Source of the DNA: Pseudomonas purpurea
Lineage (GTDB): Bacteria > Pseudomonadota > Gammaproteobacteria > Pseudomonadales > Pseudomonadaceae
NCBI RefSeq assembly: GCF_039908635.1
Contig: NZ_CP150918.1
Location: forward strand, 3,922,001-3,986,000
Direction of reading: 5' to 3'
Length of the DNA: 64,000 nt
This document shows, piece after piece, positions 47,323 to 58,349 of this stretch. A program made the position numbers and the translations under genes. Positions within the stretch are counted from its first letter, which is position 1; each line of letters starts with the position of its first letter. The notes under the pieces were generated by a model, which saw only the letters and a program-made list of their open reading frames with translations, was not told the origin of the DNA and did no database searches.

Positions 47323-48289
47323 CTACTGCAGCTCTATTGGCGCCGCCGAGACCACTGGCGCCGTACCCGGCACGGCGATTTCTACCGGCAGGCCATCTTC
47401 TGCGGCGACCACGTCGCGCACCACATCCCAGTTCATGCGCAAGTTGTTGGTGATGTCTTCGCGCTTGAGCATGGCGTTGATGACAGCGGTGTGTTTGTCG
47501 ACCACCGACGGGTTGCCCTTGTCGTCCAGCGGTGTATGCGCCTCGAGGTAAACCTTGCCACCGCTGACGCCGAATTTGTACGGGTCGTTGAGAATGCGCA
47601 CCGACGTGCCCACCGGCACCATGCCCGCCATTTCCAGCACGTTGTTATTGAACATACGGAAGCAGCCATGGCTGGTGCGCATGCCGATGCCGAACTTCTT
47701 GTTCGAACCGTGGATCAGGTAACCCGGCGTCCCCAGGGTGAACTTGAACGGCCCCAACGGATTGTCCGGGCCTGCCGGCACAACGTTCGGCAACGGGTCG
47801 CCATCGGCGGCGTGCTCGGCCTTGATCGAGGCCGGAGGCGTCCACGTCGGGTTCGGGGTCTTGGCGACGATGCTGGTGTGCGCGATGGGCGACCCCCACC
47901 CCTCACGACCGATACCCAGCGGGAAGGTGTACACCACATTCCGGCCCTTGGGGTAGTAATACAAACGATACTCGGCCAGGTTGATCACGATGCCTTCGCG
48001 CGGGCCCCGGCGGCAGAATGAAGCGGGTCGGCAACACCACTTCGGTGCCTGCGCCCGGCAGCCACGGATCGATACCGGGGTTGGCCGCGACCATTTCCAG
48101 ATAACCCAGATCGTAAGTGGTACCCAGGTCAGCGAAGGTGTCTTCGTACTTGGCTTTGATCACTTGCACCTGACCGACAATGTCTTCGCCCGGTGGCGGT
48201 AGAGGCAACTCCAGTGCGGCAACGGGACCTGCCACGCACAGGGCGGCAAGAGACAGGCAGCGGGTGACGGCAGGAAAACGCGGCAACAT
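47323..48289 (-). pseudogene. LysM-containing L,D-transpeptidase (ErfK/YbiS type), frameshifted
   Basis: A periplasmic transpeptidase that would cross-link peptidoglycan or attach lipoprotein such as OprI. ATG 48289 (GAAGGA upstream) starts a signal peptide (CLSLAALCVAGPVAA). A LysM-like segment (TFADLGTTYDLGYLEMVAAN) and the YkuD domain follow, with the active-site Cys in MRTSHGCFRMFN. The frame breaks at GGGCCCC 48002-48008: removing one base gives ILPPGPREGIVINLAEYRLY. The genes oprI and this enzyme are adjacent and convergent, which fits a functional link. ATG 48307 is a weaker start. Confidence 0.86.
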
Positions 48290-48386
48290 CCGGAAAATCC
48301 TTCGCATGATTAACGGGTAAAAAACGCGATTGTACACCGCCGCCTGTGGAATCGGGGAGGCAGCGGATGGACGCGCGCGCCCGCAG

Positions 48387-48680
48387 TCAAAGCTCGAAGC
48401 GCAGTTCCGGCCAGATCGGCGAGGTGCCGCGCTTTTGCGATTCAAGGATCGCCCGACACAGCGAGCACAGGCGCTGGTCCTGAAAGATCGTCCGGTCAAC
48501 GCTCGACCAGCGCGGCTGAGCCGGCAGCAAGGTGCCACACAACGTACGGTCGGCCGAACCGCCGAGCTCCAGTTGACGCGTCACCAGATGCACCCGGACT
48601 TCCTGGCAGGCGAACAGATCCAACTGCTCGTCAGGCTCGATCAGTTGATAGGCAAACAGGGACCAGGCAGAACGCGGCAT
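48387..48680 (-). CDS. Conserved hypothetical protein
   Basis: A 97-aa soluble protein. It has four cysteines, including the CSLCRAILES motif, and begins MPRSAWSLFAYQLIEPDEQL. A metal-binding role is possible from the Cys pattern but nothing else supports it. ATG 48680 is preceded by GGAGCCCCCG. It is upstream of the transpeptidase gene (98 bp gap, same strand). Confidence 0.65.
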   Translation of the reverse strand: MPRSAWSLFAYQLIEPDEQLDLFACQEVRVHLVTRQLELGGSADRTLCGTLLPAQPRWSSVDRTIFQDQRLCSLCRAILESQKRGTSPIWPELRFEL

Positions 48681-48738
48681 CGGGGGCTCCAAATCGGGGG
48701 GGCGCCACCTTAGCCGAAAGACTGCCGCTAGAAAAGCG

Positions 48739-49344
48739 TCAAAGCAGCGGTTTTAGTGTCGGCCAGACATTTTCCAGCAACTGGCCCTGAGCGGCGGCGG
48801 TCGGGTGCAGCCCGTCGGCCTGCATCAACTCGGGATGACCACCGATGCCCTCAAGAAAAAACGGCACCAACGACACGTTTTTCTGCTCGGCCAGGTTGCT
48901 GTAAACCTCGGCAAACGCCTTGGTGTAACGAACCCCGTAGTTGGGCGGCAACTGCATGCCCAGCAACAGCACCTTCGCTCCACTGGCGCGGGAGTTGTCG
49001 ATCATCGATGCAAGATTTTGTTGCAATTGCGTTGGCAGTTGACCACGCAACCCGTCATTGCCTCCCAGCTCGAGGATAACCAGCGCAGGCTTATGCTCCA
49101 CGAGCAGCGCCGGCAGCCGCGCCTGACCGCCTGCGCTGGTGTCGCCACTGATGGACGCGTTGACCACCTGATCGGTGAATCCCTCGTGCTTGAGCCGTTG
49201 CTCAAGCAGCGACACCCACCCCAACCGGGTATCCAGGCCGAAACCCGCGCTGATACTATCGCCAACGATCAGGACTGTACCCGCCGCTGCGCTCTGGGCC
49301 ATGCACATCAAGGCCAGGCCAGCACTCAAAAACCACACACGCAT
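48739..49344 (-). CDS. tesA: TesA, multifunctional lysophospholipase/thioesterase
   Basis: A 201-aa periplasmic SGNH hydrolase. The signal peptide ends near residue 21. The catalytic Ser30 lies in the GDSISAGFG block, the oxyanion Asn in ELGGNDGLRG, and the Asp/His pair in ADGLHPTAAAQ. TesA cleaves lysophospholipids, long-chain acyl-CoA and some esters. ATG 49344 lies only 10 bp from the divergent ABC ATPase start, so their promoters must overlap the coding regions. 201 aa is normal. Confidence 0.94.
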   Translation of the reverse strand: MRVWFLSAGLALMCMAQSAAAGTVLIVGDSISAGFGLDTRLGWVSLLEQRLKHEGFTDQVVNASISGDTSAGGQARLPALLVEHKPALVILELGGNDGLRGQLPTQLQQNLASMIDNSRASGAKVLLLGMQLPPNYGVRYTKAFAEVYSNLAEQKNVSLVPFFLEGIGGHPELMQADGLHPTAAAQGQLLENVWPTLKPLL

Positions 49345-49354
49345 CGGACTCTCC

Positions 49355-50038
49355 ATGGGCGCAAGCATTCTCACTGCGCGGAACCTTAGCAAAGTGGTTC
49401 CCAGCGCGGAAGGTGAACTGACCATCCTGCACGAACTCAGCCTGGAACTGAACAAGGGCGACAGCCTGGCCATTATTGGCGCGTCCGGTTCCGGAAAATC
49501 CACCCTGCTGGGCCTGTTGGCCGGCCTCGACCTGCCGAGCAGCGGCGAAGTCGTCCTCGCGGGCCAGGCCCTGAGCACACTGGATGAAGACCAGCGGGCG
49601 CGCATCCGCGCCGAGCATGTCGGCTTTGTCTTTCAGTCTTTTCAATTGCTGGACAGCCTCAATGCGCTGGAAAACGTCATGCTGCCGCTGGAACTCGATG
49701 GCCGCAAAGACGCCCGCGAACGTGCCACCGAGTTACTGCGCCGCGTCGGCCTGGGCCAGCGCCTGAGCCATTCACCGCGCCAGCTCTCCGGCGGTGAACA
49801 ACAGCGGGTCGCAATTGCCCGGGCCTTTGCCGCCGAACCCGATGTGCTGTTTGCCGATGAACCCACCGGCAACCTCGACACCCATACCGGCGAGCACATC
49901 AGCGACCTGCTGTTCGAACTCAACCAGGAAAGCGGCACGACCCTGGTGCTGGTCACTCACGATGAACGCCTGGCGCATCGCTGCCGGCGCCTGATCCGCC
50001 TTGAAGCCGGCCTGTTGGTCGCCCCCCTGGAGCCTTGA
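49355..50038 (+). CDS. ybbA: ABC transporter ATP-binding protein (YbbA type)
   Basis: A 227-aa LolD/MacB-type ATPase. Walker A is [20 protein letters not shown], the Q-loop [11 protein letters not shown], the signature [14 protein letters not shown], Walker [11 protein letters not shown], and H-loop [11 protein letters not shown]. Start ATG 49355 gives [14 protein letters not shown]. It overlaps the permease start by 1 bp. Homologous tesA-ybbA-ybbP neighbourhoods are widespread in gammaproteobacteria; its substrate is unknown but probably a lipid or lipoprotein. Confidence 0.93.
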   Translation: MGASILTARNLSKVVPSAEGELTILHELSLELNKGDSLAIIGASGSGKSTLLGLLAGLDLPSSGEVVLAGQALSTLDEDQRARIRAEHVGFVFQSFQLLDSLNALENVMLPLELDGRKDARERATELLRRVGLGQRLSHSPRQLSGGEQQRVAIARAFAAEPDVLFADEPTGNLDTHTGEHISDLLFELNQESGTTLVLVTHDERLAHRCRRLIRLEAGLLVAPLEP

Positions 50039-52542
50039 TGGCACGGTTGCCGCTGTTGCGTCTTTTCAGTCTTTCCCTGCGCCAATTACTGCGCGACGCC
50101 CGCGCCGGTGAGTTGCGAGTGTTGTTCTTCGCCTTGCTGGTGGCGGTAGCGGCAAGCACCGCCATCGGCTACTTCGGCGCCCGCCTCAATGGCGCCATGC
50201 TGTTGCGCGCCACCGAGTTCCTGGGCGCCGACCTGCAACTCGAAGGCAGCTCACCCGCGCGCCCGGAACAGATCAGAAGCGGCACCGAGCTGGGGCTTGA
50301 ACATGCCCGGGTCGTCGAGTTCTCCAGCGTCATTGCCACCGACAACGGTATCCAGTTGTCGAGCATCAAGGCTGCGGACGAGGTGTATCCACTGCGCGGC
50401 GAACTGAAAAGCGCCGCTGCACCCTTTGCGCCAGAAGAGTCCGGCGGCGGCCCTCAATCCGGCGAAGCCTGGGCCGAGGCGCGCCTGCTGACGGCGCTGA
50501 ACCTGAAGATCGGCGACAGCATCGACGTCGGCATGAAAACCCTGAAGCTCTCGCGGGTGCTGACCTATGAACCGGATCGCGCCGGCAACTTCTACAGCCT
50601 CACACCCCGCGTACTGATCAACCTGTCAGACCTTTCGGCGACTGGCGTGGTGCAGCCCGGCAGCCGGGTCAGTTATCGCGATCTGTGGCGCGGTGCAGCA
50701 CCGGCGCTGGAAACCTATCGAGAGCTGATCAAGCCAGGCCTCGCGGCGAACCAGCGGTTGCAGGACTCTCGTGACGGCAACCGGCAGATCGGTGGAGCAC
50801 TGGGCAAGGCCGAGCGCTACCTGAACATGGCCAGCCTGGTCGCCGTCCTGCTGAGCGGCGTGGCAGTGGCGCTCTCGGCCAACCGCTTTGCAACGCGACG
50901 CTTCGACGCCAGTGCCTTGCTGCGCTGCCTGGGTTTGTCCCGCCGCGAAACCATGCTGCTGTTCAGCCTGCAACTGACCGTGCTGGGCCTGATGGCGAGC
51001 CTGAGCGGCGCCCTCCTCGGCTGGCTGGCGCAGTTGGGACTGTTTGCCCTGCTCCACGACCTGTTGCCGACGGCCGTGCCACCCGGTGGCCTGTTGCCCG
51101 CCATTGCCGGGATCGGCACCGGGCTGGTCGCACTGGCAGGTTTCGCCCTGCCGCCGCTGGCCGCTCTGGGGCGAGTTCCGCCACTGCGGGTTTTGCGCCG
51201 TGACATGCTGCCCATCCCGTCCAGCAGTTGGATGATCTATGGCGCCGCATTGGCCGCACTCGGGCTGATCATGTGGCGTTTGAGCCTGGACCTGGTGCTG
51301 ACCTTCGCCCTGCTCGGCGGTGGCGTGATTGCCGCAGTGGTGCTTGGCGGCCTGTTGCTGCTGGCGCTGCAAAGCCTGCGCCGATTGCTGGCCCGTGCCT
51401 CGTTGCCGTGGCGCCTGGGCCTGGGCCAACTGCTGCGCCATCCATTGGCGGCAGCCGGTCAATCGTTGGCGTTCGGTTTGATTCTGTTGTCGATGGCCCT
51501 GATTGCCTTGCTGCGCGGCGAGCTGCTCGACACCTGGAAAAACCAGTTACCGAAGGATGCTCCCAATTATTTCGCGCTCAACATCCTGCCGGCCGACAAA
51601 CAAGCCTTCACCGATCACCTGATCAGCCTCTCCGCCCAATCGGCGCCGTTGTACCCGGTCGTACCGGGACGGCTGGTGAGCGTCAATGGCGAACCGGTGC
51701 AAGGTATCGTCAGCAAGGATTCCAGCGGTGATCGCGCGGTCCAGCGCGACTTGAGCCTGACCTGGGCCGCCGACTTGCCGTCCGGCAATACACTCACGGC
51801 GGGCTCATGGTGGACGCAACAGCCAAACGGCGACATTCCGGGGGTTTCGGTTGAAGCCAAGGTTGCGCAAAGCCTGAAACTCAAGCTCGGCGATCATCTG
51901 GTCTTCACCGTCGGCGGTGCCAACCGTGAAGCACAAGTCACCAGCCTGCGGGACATCAACTGGGACAACTTCCAGCCGAACTTCTTCATGATTTTCCAGC
52001 CTGGCACCCTGAAGGACCTGCCGGCGACGTACCTGACCAGCTTCTATCTGGCGGCCGGTCATGACCAACAGATTGTCGAGTTGTCCCGGGCATTCCCGGC
52101 GGTGACCATCCTGCAGATCGACGCCTTGCTGGAACAACTGCGCAGCATCCTCGCCCAAGTCACCCTGGCCGTGGAGTACGTGTTGTTGTTTGTTTTGGCG
52201 GCCGGCATGGCGGTGTTGTTTTCCGGCTTGCAGGCCACCCTGGACGAGCGGATTCGTCAGGGTGCGCTGCTGCGGGCCCTGGGCGCGGAACGGCGATTGC
52301 TGGTGAAAGCACGAAGGATCGAATTCGGTTTGCTGGGCGCCGTCAGCGGCCTGCTCGCGGCCCTGGGAACGGAGCTGATCAGCCTGGTGCTTTACCGCTA
52401 CGCATTCGACCTGACCTGGCACCCGCACCCATGGTTATTGGTGTTGCCGCTCATCGGTGCGTTGCTGATCGGTGGCGCCGGTGTGTTCGGCACTCGCCGG
52501 GCGCTGAATGCCAGCCCACTGACAGTGTTGCGCGAGGGTTGA
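50038..52542 (+). CDS. ybbP: ABC transporter permease, FtsX-like (YbbP type)
   Basis: An 834-aa permease with about ten membrane segments: an N-terminal span (about 20-40), a large periplasmic domain, three spans around 270-400, a second periplasmic domain, and C-terminal FtsX domain spans ([20 protein letters not shown], then [20 protein letters not shown]). Cytosolic segments after the spans read [16 protein letters not shown] and [15 protein letters not shown], typical coupling helices. It forms a type VII exporter with YbbA. The ATG at 50038 overlaps the ybbA stop. A TTG at 50035 is also in frame. Confidence 0.92.
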   Translation: MARLPLLRLFSLSLRQLLRDARAGELRVLFFALLVAVAASTAIGYFGARLNGAMLLRATEFLGADLQLEGSSPARPEQIRSGTELGLEHARVVEFSSVIATDNGIQLSSIKAADEVYPLRGELKSAAAPFAPEESGGGPQSGEAWAEARLLTALNLKIGDSIDVGMKTLKLSRVLTYEPDRAGNFYSLTPRVLINLSDLSATGVVQPGSRVSYRDLWRGAAPALETYRELIKPGLAANQRLQDSRDGNRQIGGALGKAERYLNMASLVAVLLSGVAVALSANRFATRRFDASALLRCLGLSRRETMLLFSLQLTVLGLMASLSGALLGWLAQLGLFALLHDLLPTAVPPGGLLPAIAGIGTGLVALAGFALPPLAALGRVPPLRVLRRDMLPIPSSSWMIYGAALAALGLIMWRLSLDLVLTFALLGGGVIAAVVLGGLLLLALQSLRRLLARASLPWRLGLGQLLRHPLAAAGQSLAFGLILLSMALIALLRGELLDTWKNQLPKDAPNYFALNILPADKQAFTDHLISLSAQSAPLYPVVPGRLVSVNGEPVQGIVSKDSSGDRAVQRDLSLTWAADLPSGNTLTAGSWWTQQPNGDIPGVSVEAKVAQSLKLKLGDHLVFTVGGANREAQVTSLRDINWDNFQPNFFMIFQPGTLKDLPATYLTSFYLAAGHDQQIVELSRAFPAVTILQIDALLEQLRSILAQVTLAVEYVLLFVLAAGMAVLFSGLQATLDERIRQGALLRALGAERRLLVKARRIEFGLLGAVSGLLAALGTELISLVLYRYAFDLTWHPHPWLLVLPLIGALLIGGAGVFGTRRALNASPLTVLREG

Positions 52543-52576
52543 TAGACTCGCGCTCTCTCAACCAGAAGAAGCAGCA

Positions 52577-53074
52577 ATGAGCCGCTATCGCCCTCCCCGC
52601 ACCGCTGGCACCGCCCTCATCACGCCTGAAGGCGAAGCGCGGATGCGTGCCGAGTTCCATGAACTCTGGCACGTGCGCCGCCCGCAAGTCACACAGTCGG
52701 TCAGCGAAGCTGCGGCGCAGGGCGACCGCTCGGAAAACGCCGAGTACACCTATGGCAAAAAGATGCTGCGCGAGATCGACAGCCGCGTGCGGTTCCTGAC
52801 CAAACGGCTGGAAGCCTTGAAGGTCGTCAGCGAAAAGCCCAGCGACCCGAACAAGGTCTACTTCGGCGCCTGGGTGACGATTGAAGACGAGGATGGCAAA
52901 GAGTCACGCTATCGCATCGTCGGCCCGGATGAACTGGACCTCAAGCTGGGCCTGATCAGCATCGACTCACCGCTCGCCCGCGCCCTGATCGGCAAGACGC
53001 TGGACGCCGAAGTTCGGGTCCAGACGCCCACCGGCGAACAGTTCGTGTACATCGTCGCGATCGACTATCCCTGA
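52577..53074 (+). CDS. greB: Transcription elongation factor GreB
   Basis: A 165-aa RNA polymerase cleavage factor. The N-terminal coiled coil carries the tip motif [16 protein letters not shown] with the acidic Asp/Glu pair used for transcript cleavage. The C-terminal domain has [20 protein letters not shown] and [19 protein letters not shown]. It begins ATG 52577, 12 bases after a GAAGAAG-type site. It follows the permease by 34 bp. Complete. Confidence 0.94.
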   Translation: MSRYRPPRTAGTALITPEGEARMRAEFHELWHVRRPQVTQSVSEAAAQGDRSENAEYTYGKKMLREIDSRVRFLTKRLEALKVVSEKPSDPNKVYFGAWVTIEDEDGKESRYRIVGPDELDLKLGLISIDSPLARALIGKTLDAEVRVQTPTGEQFVYIVAIDYP

Positions 53075-53087
53075 ATCTCGCCGTACT

Positions 53088-53396
53088 TCAGCGGCGGGTA
53101 ATCAAGCCTTGGCGAGCCACGCGCGTCAGTTGTCGGATGACCTCGACCGCGTCCTCGGCGCTGGGCGCCTGAATGACCGCCAGATCGAAACTGTCGCTGG
53201 CAAAACGCGCCAGTGACTCGCCGTCTTCGACAAACTGAATCAGAAACGCTGCGGGGCCGCCGGTGCGGCGTGGCCAGCCATCGAGGTAACGCAAAAGCGT
53301 CGGCTGATGTTTACCGCCAAGCAGGATTTTTGGGTTGCGCTGGGTGAGGTGGGCCGTGATCGGCGCCGGGCGTACTGGGGGGCGTAGTGCATTCAT
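53088..53396 (-). CDS. Hypothetical protein
   Basis: A 102-aa protein beginning MNALRPPVRPAPITAHLTQR. The middle part (KILLGGKHQPTLLRYLDGWP) and C-terminal part (LARFASDSFDLAVIQAPSAE) look like a small alpha/beta fold, and the end is RQGLITRR. I do not recognise a family. It converges with greB. Codon use is ordinary. ATG 53396; an in-frame upstream start would add seven residues. No function can be given. Confidence 0.6.
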   Translation of the reverse strand: MNALRPPVRPAPITAHLTQRNPKILLGGKHQPTLLRYLDGWPRRTGGPAAFLIQFVEDGESLARFASDSFDLAVIQAPSAEDAVEVIRQLTRVARQGLITRR

Positions 53397-53601
53397 TGTG
53401 TCGTGTCTCTGCCTCAAAAGTCTGCATGGCAGGTGAGAGGCAACACCGAACCAGCGCTTTAGCGGTATTTCGAAGCCTGTTTCAAGCTTCTATCGGCAAC
53501 TCAATGAGTCACCTGGCGCCCCGCAAGTAGCTGTTTAAATCGGCGCATGAGCAGCATCCTAGAGAAGCCGGCAGGGCAGTGTCAAGAATCTCGCGCAACG
53601 A

Positions 53602-53627
53602 AAAAGGCCCGCACATGCGGGCCTTTT
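53602..53627. terminator. DoxX-gene terminator
   Basis: AAAAGGCCCGC and GCGGGCCTTTT form an 11-bp stem with a 4-nt loop, 17 bp after the DoxX stop on the minus strand. The 205 bp to the left hold no recognisable feature. Confidence 0.9.
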
Positions 53628-53643
53628 GCTTGATCCAGAGCGC

Positions 53644-54078
53644 TTATCCAGCGATGGCACGATCCGCCGACAGTTTGCCGGCACCTTCGATCAACACAGC
53701 CACCGTACCGCCGAGCAACGCCAGGGCGAATTCATAACCGTTGTTGGCCATGAACAGACCGTTGCCGATGTGCACCGAGAAGATCGCGACCAGGGAAAGG
53801 AAGGCCAAACCCAGCGCTGCAGGGCGCACCAGCAGGCCGATGATCAGGGCCAGGCCACCAAAGAACTCGGTGCCGCCCGCCAGGGCTGCCATCAGATAAC
53901 CCGGTGCCAGACCGATACTTTCCATGTATTGACCGGTGCCGGCCAACCCGTAACCACCGAACAGACCGAAGAGTTTCTGCGAACCATGGGCCGCGAAGAT
54001 CAGGCCGACAAAAATCCGCAGAACCGTCAGACCGTAACCTGCGCGAGTGAAAAGTACTTTGTTGATCAGTGTGTTCAT
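53644..54078 (-). CDS. DoxX-family membrane protein
   Basis: A 144-aa four-span membrane protein. The N-terminus LTVLRIFVGLIFAAHGSQKL, with FGLFGGYGLAGTGQYMESIG, is the DoxX/SURF4-type signature. Spans follow at about 65-85, 90-110 and 112-132. Family members are linked to thiosulfate oxidation or redox balance, but no sulfur genes are beside it. ATG 54078. A strong terminator follows. Confidence 0.88.
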   Translation of the reverse strand: MNTLINKVLFTRAGYGLTVLRIFVGLIFAAHGSQKLFGLFGGYGLAGTGQYMESIGLAPGYLMAALAGGTEFFGGLALIIGLLVRPAALGLAFLSLVAIFSVHIGNGLFMANNGYEFALALLGGTVAVLIEGAGKLSADRAIAG

Positions 54079-54181
54079 GCCGTGTCGTCCGTTGAATGTG
54101 TGTGAGGATTGGTCGCTATATTAATCAATAAATATCATGTTTAAAGCGCAAAAAACCCGCCATAACAATCAACTTAATCGA

Positions 54182-55603
54182 TCATTTACGTGAGACAACC
54201 TTCGGCGTCGATGGCTCCAACGACTCCCGTTCCCGGTCGAATGCCAAATAGTATTTGTTCACACTATTAACATAGCTGACGGCCCCCATCCCGACCTGCT
54301 CCATGGCAATTCGCTCGACCTGGAAGAACCATTGATTGGGGTTCAAGCCACGTCTCCTGGCCTCGGTGCGCATCCCCTGCACCCGTTCGGGCCCCATGTT
54401 GTACGCGGCCAGGACAAATGCCATGCGCTCGCGCTCGTTGAGCTTGGGGCTGGCGAAAAACTTGCGGCGGATCAGCGCCAGGTACTTGGCCCCGGCCTGC
54501 ACATTGCTGTCCAGCGACTGGATGTTGTTGACACCGACCCGTTGCGCCGCCGACGGCGTGATCTGCATCAAGCCACTGGGGCCGGTGCCGCTTCTGGCGG
54601 TGGGTTGCAGCGCCGACTCCTTGAACGCCAGCGCCGCCAGGTTCAGCCAGTCCATGCCCTGCTCACGCGCATGCTTTTGCAGGACCGGGCGCAGTTGTTC
54701 CAGACGCTGGCGGTCGGCGCGGGCCAAGGGATAGTGGACTTGATAGAGGCGCCGGTAGATGCGCTGGAATGCGACGTCCTGGTCAGACGGCGTCTTGTAG
54801 GTTTTCAGGAAGCGGTCGATGCTCGTTCGCAACATCGAGGCGTCGCGGCGAACAAACCAATACTCTTCGCCCGGCTCGCTGATGTTCAGCTGTCGGTCGA
54901 AACGCAACTTGGGCAGGATCTTGGCCCAGCGCTCGGCAATCGGTTGCTCGACGATGGTCAGGTGAAAAATCCCGCCCTGGACCATCTCCAGCACATCTTC
55001 GACGGCCAGGCTCGGATCGACCCACTCGACCTTGACCGGCGCCAGTTTGTGCAGCGCGAGCTTTTGATTGATCTGATTGACCGCCTCCCCCGCCGCGCTG
55101 CCCGTGGCGAGCGCCAGGGTTTTGCCGGCCAGTTGTTCGACGCGGGTGTAACGCCGCTCGCCTTTAATGCCCACCAGCAGCAGCGGTACGTTGCTGGCAA
55201 TCGGGTCACTGGTGCTGATGGCATGGGCGGACTGCTGATCAAGCAGTTCCCCCGGCGCCACCAGGTCGCCTTCGCCGCGCGCCAGCGCACCGAGCAGTTG
55301 ATCCTTGGCCCTGGGAATGATCTTCAGGGTGATGGCCTTACCGTCACGGGCCTGGCCGTTGAGGTATTGCTCAAAGGCCCGCAAGCGGTGGTACTCGACG
55401 CCAATGGCCTGGCCCTGGACTTCACCGGAGCTGTTGCGACTCTGGTTGACCAACACCCGCAAGACCTGACTGCTGCGGATTTCCGCCAGGTCGCGGACCT
55501 TGCCCGACTGCACCGCTTCGACCGGGCCGGGCAAACGTGCAACGGCCGACGTTGGCAGCAGCCACGCCAAACACAGGAGGAGCAAAACCTGGGGTCGGGT
55601 CAT
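54182..55603 (-). CDS. MltF-like membrane-bound lytic transglycosylase
   Basis: A 473-aa two-domain peptidoglycan enzyme. After a signal peptide (1-22, LLLLCLAWLLPTSAVA) comes a solute-binding-protein-like regulatory domain (about 45-270, with TLALATGSAAGEAVNQINQK) and a C-terminal SLT lysozyme fold. The catalytic Glu lies in LAALAFKESALQPTARSGTG, followed by SGLMQITPSAAQRVGV and AFVLAAYNMGPERV. MltF-type enzymes make 1,6-anhydro muropeptides. ATG 55603. The next gene (tatD) is divergent. This is the second, shorter MltF-like protein of pseudomonads rather than MltF itself. Confidence 0.9.
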   Translation of the reverse strand: MTRPQVLLLLCLAWLLPTSAVARLPGPVEAVQSGKVRDLAEIRSSQVLRVLVNQSRNSSGEVQGQAIGVEYHRLRAFEQYLNGQARDGKAITLKIIPRAKDQLLGALARGEGDLVAPGELLDQQSAHAISTSDPIASNVPLLLVGIKGERRYTRVEQLAGKTLALATGSAAGEAVNQINQKLALHKLAPVKVEWVDPSLAVEDVLEMVQGGIFHLTIVEQPIAERWAKILPKLRFDRQLNISEPGEEYWFVRRDASMLRTSIDRFLKTYKTPSDQDVAFQRIYRRLYQVHYPLARADRQRLEQLRPVLQKHAREQGMDWLNLAALAFKESALQPTARSGTGPSGLMQITPSAAQRVGVNNIQSLDSNVQAGAKYLALIRRKFFASPKLNERERMAFVLAAYNMGPERVQGMRTEARRRGLNPNQWFFQVERIAMEQVGMGAVSYVNSVNKYYLAFDRERESLEPSTPKVVSRK

Positions 55604-55838
55604 CCGTTCTCCGGAAAGAATACTGTTGGGCTTCTCGAGTCATTTCGCGAAGCTGATCGACAGAAACAGAGCGCCTGGAGCGCTGAAAAAGTGCGAAAGA
55701 CTGGCACAGTGGCATGACGTCTGCCAACCGAACCTTTCTCGCGGCATCAAAAGACAGCGTTAACTCATTGTAGTTCTTGGTTTTTCTTATAAATCTACAG
55801 CTCTGATATGCTTTCCGGCCTTGGCCTGAGGTAGCACC

Positions 55839-56645
55839 ATGCAACTCATCGATATCGGCGTCAACCTGACAAACCCCAGTTTTGCCGACAAACATCAGGC
55901 GGTTCTCGACCGTGCCTATGCCGCCGGCGTTTGTCAGTTGGTGCTGACCGGCACCAGCGTCGAGGGCAGCGAACAGGCGCTGGAACTGTGCCGGCAACTG
56001 GACGAAAGTGGCCAGCGGCTGTTCTCCACCGCCGGTATTCACCCACACTCGGCCAGCGACTGGAATGCCGACAGCGCCCGGCGTTTACGTGCATTGCTCA
56101 ACGAACCGAACGTCTGCGCCGTCGGTGAATGCGGGCTGGATTTCAACCGGGATTTCTCGCCACGCCCCCAGCAGGAAAAAGTCCTCGAAGAGCACTTGGC
56201 GATGGCCGCCGAGCTGAAAATGCCGGTTTTTCTCCACGAACGCGATGCCAATCAGCGCTTGCTGGAGATCCTGCGTGACTACCGCGACCACTTGCCCGCC
56301 GCAGTGGTGCATTGCTTCACGGGTGAGCAACGCGCCCTGTTCAGTTACCTGGACCTGGACCTGCACATCGGCATCACGGGCTGGATCTGCGACGAACGCC
56401 GGGGCACTCACCTGCACCCGCTAGTGCGCGATATTCCCCGTGGCCGCTTGATGCTGGAAAGCGATGCGCCGTACCTGCTGCCTCGCACCCTGCGGCCCAA
56501 ACCGAAAAACGGCCGCAACGAACCAGCGTATCTGAGCGAAGTGTTGCGTGAAGTGGCCCTGCATCGCGAGGAAAGCCTCGAAGACCTCGCAGCCCACAGC
56601 ACCGCGTGCGCACGGGCGTTTTACAGCCTGCCCACGATTGCTTGA
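55839..56645 (+). CDS. tatD: TatD-family metal-dependent hydrolase / DNase
   Basis: A 268-aa TIM-barrel nuclease. The metal ligands are recognisable: [12 protein letters not shown] (start), [25 protein letters not shown] (Glu), [12 protein letters not shown] (His), [11 protein letters not shown] (His) and [13 protein letters not shown] (Asp). The family removes DNA from 3' ends and is tied to DNA quality control, not to Tat export itself. ATG 55839 follows TGAGGTAGCACC. Complete. Confidence 0.93.
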   Translation: MQLIDIGVNLTNPSFADKHQAVLDRAYAAGVCQLVLTGTSVEGSEQALELCRQLDESGQRLFSTAGIHPHSASDWNADSARRLRALLNEPNVCAVGECGLDFNRDFSPRPQQEKVLEEHLAMAAELKMPVFLHERDANQRLLEILRDYRDHLPAAVVHCFTGEQRALFSYLDLDLHIGITGWICDERRGTHLHPLVRDIPRGRLMLESDAPYLLPRTLRPKPKNGRNEPAYLSEVLREVALHREESLEDLAAHSTACARAFYSLPTIA

Positions 56646-56728
56646 CCCACATCAAGATTCATCCTTCTGAGTAGCGGCACAATGCTGGCACCTTGCCGAA
56701 AATGTTTCCGCTATCAGAGAAGACCTCC

Positions 56729-58210
56729 ATGGGTGCCTGGCTTAGCAATATCTCGCTGAAATACAAGTTCTGGGCGGTCAATGCTGTCGCCTTTGTCACG
56801 ACCCTGCTGTTGGTGTTGTACGCCGTGCAACTCGAACAGCAGGCCCGCAGCCACGCGTCCCAGGAGTCGGCCCAGGCCCAGGGACGATTGCTCGCCGCCT
56901 GGCCGACCGGCCAAGCGCTGCCCCACGCCGATAACCTGCTGAGCTTCGGCCATGGCCAGACACCAACGCTGAACGACCGACCGTTGCCAGCATTGAGTGA
57001 CGCGACCGGTTGGGTTCCGTTCGACTACATGCCGCTGTTCGGCACCAACCCGTTGATGGGGGCCGAGGTCGTCTCCCGTGCCGACGGCCAACAGTTGGCC
57101 GTACTCGCATATGGCCCGAGCCTCACCCAGGTGTTCAGTGAGCGTTTTGCTAACTACGCGGTGGCGGTGTTTATCCTGATGCTGGCGATGCTGTGCGCTT
57201 CACAGCTGCTGATCCGCTTCCTGCTCAGCCAACTCAACACGCTCAAGGACGTGATGCTTCACGTCGAGAAAACCGGCGACCTCTCGGCCCGCGTGCCTCT
57301 GTCCTGCACTGATGAAGTCGGTCAGATGGCCACCGCGTTCAACGCCATGCAGGCCGGTTACCAGCGGGTGGTCAACACCGTGGCCAACACCGCGCGCCAG
57401 CTCGATGTCGGCGCAGCACGCCTGGCTTCCAGCATGAACGACGTGCGCCACGGCATGCTCGGCCAGCAAAGCGAAACCGATCAGGCCGCCACGGCCATTA
57501 ACGAAATGACCGCCACTGTCTATCACATCGCCCAGCATGCGGGCGCTACCCGAGACCTGTCGCAGACCGCCGACACCCTCGCCGGCAGCGGCCAGGAAGT
57601 GGTCAGCCGGGTGCAGAAATCGATTGCCGGGTTATCCACGGGCGTCCAGCAAACGGCCGAGATGATCCAGCGGCTGGCCGAAGACAGTCAGAAGATCAAC
57701 GGTGTGGTCAGCGTGATTCACAGCATTGCCGAGCAAACCAATCTGCTGGCGCTCAATGCCGCGATCGAGGCCGCACGGGCCGGGGAAATGGGGCGCGGGT
57801 TTGCCGTGGTCGCCGACGAAGTCCGCAACTTGGCCAAACGCGTGCAGGCCTCCACCGATGAAATCACCACCATGGTTTCGGCGTTGCAGGCCGGCACCCG
57901 GGACGCGGTGGACTTCATGCAGGAAAGCTCGTTCAAGGCGGACGATTGCGTGCAGCAGGCCCAGGAAGCCGGTGTCGCGCTGGCGGAGATCACCGGCGCC
58001 GTGGCGCAGATGCGTGAAAGCAACACCCAGATTGCCGTGGCAGCCGAGCAACAGAGCCAGGTGGCGGAAGAAATGAACCGCGCCGTGGTGAGCATCCGTG
58101 ACGTCACCGAAAACACCGTGCAACAAACGGTCGACTCGGCCACCACCAGCAATGAACTGGCCACGCTGGCCGGGGAACTGAGCAAGGCCATCGGGCAGCT
58201 CAAACTCTGA
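56729..58210 (+). CDS. Methyl-accepting chemotaxis protein
   Basis: A 493-aa chemoreceptor with an N-terminal span (about 14-34, [20 protein letters not shown]), a short periplasmic domain (about 35-135), a second span (about 146-170), a HAMP domain and a cytoplasmic signalling tip. The tip is [20 protein letters not shown], then [16 protein letters not shown]. The periplasmic part is shorter than in typical receptors. ATG 56729 ([14 protein letters not shown]) is preferred over ATG 56693. Ligand unknown. Confidence 0.92.
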   Translation: MGAWLSNISLKYKFWAVNAVAFVTTLLLVLYAVQLEQQARSHASQESAQAQGRLLAAWPTGQALPHADNLLSFGHGQTPTLNDRPLPALSDATGWVPFDYMPLFGTNPLMGAEVVSRADGQQLAVLAYGPSLTQVFSERFANYAVAVFILMLAMLCASQLLIRFLLSQLNTLKDVMLHVEKTGDLSARVPLSCTDEVGQMATAFNAMQAGYQRVVNTVANTARQLDVGAARLASSMNDVRHGMLGQQSETDQAATAINEMTATVYHIAQHAGATRDLSQTADTLAGSGQEVVSRVQKSIAGLSTGVQQTAEMIQRLAEDSQKINGVVSVIHSIAEQTNLLALNAAIEAARAGEMGRGFAVVADEVRNLAKRVQASTDEITTMVSALQAGTRDAVDFMQESSFKADDCVQQAQEAGVALAEITGAVAQMRESNTQIAVAAEQQSQVAEEMNRAVVSIRDVTENTVQQTVDSATTSNELATLAGELSKAIGQLKL

Positions 58211-58218
58211 TGCCGCCA

Positions 58219-58249
58219 TCGCGGGCAAGCCCTGGAGGTTTGCCCGCGA
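58219..58249. repeat. REP-like hairpin, GCGGGCAAG type
   Basis: TCGCGGGCAA-GCC and GG-TTTGCCCGCGA form a 13-bp imperfect stem with a short loop, 9 bp after the chemoreceptor stop. A related single half occurs near 62073. Confidence 0.75.
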
Positions 58250-58349
58250 CATCCTCCCTATCACATCGATAGCCAGCCTTGATTCGCTGCCGCGCACTGC
58301 CCGACCTATTCTTCGGTTATGTGTTTCATACGGATCGAGGATTACCAAC

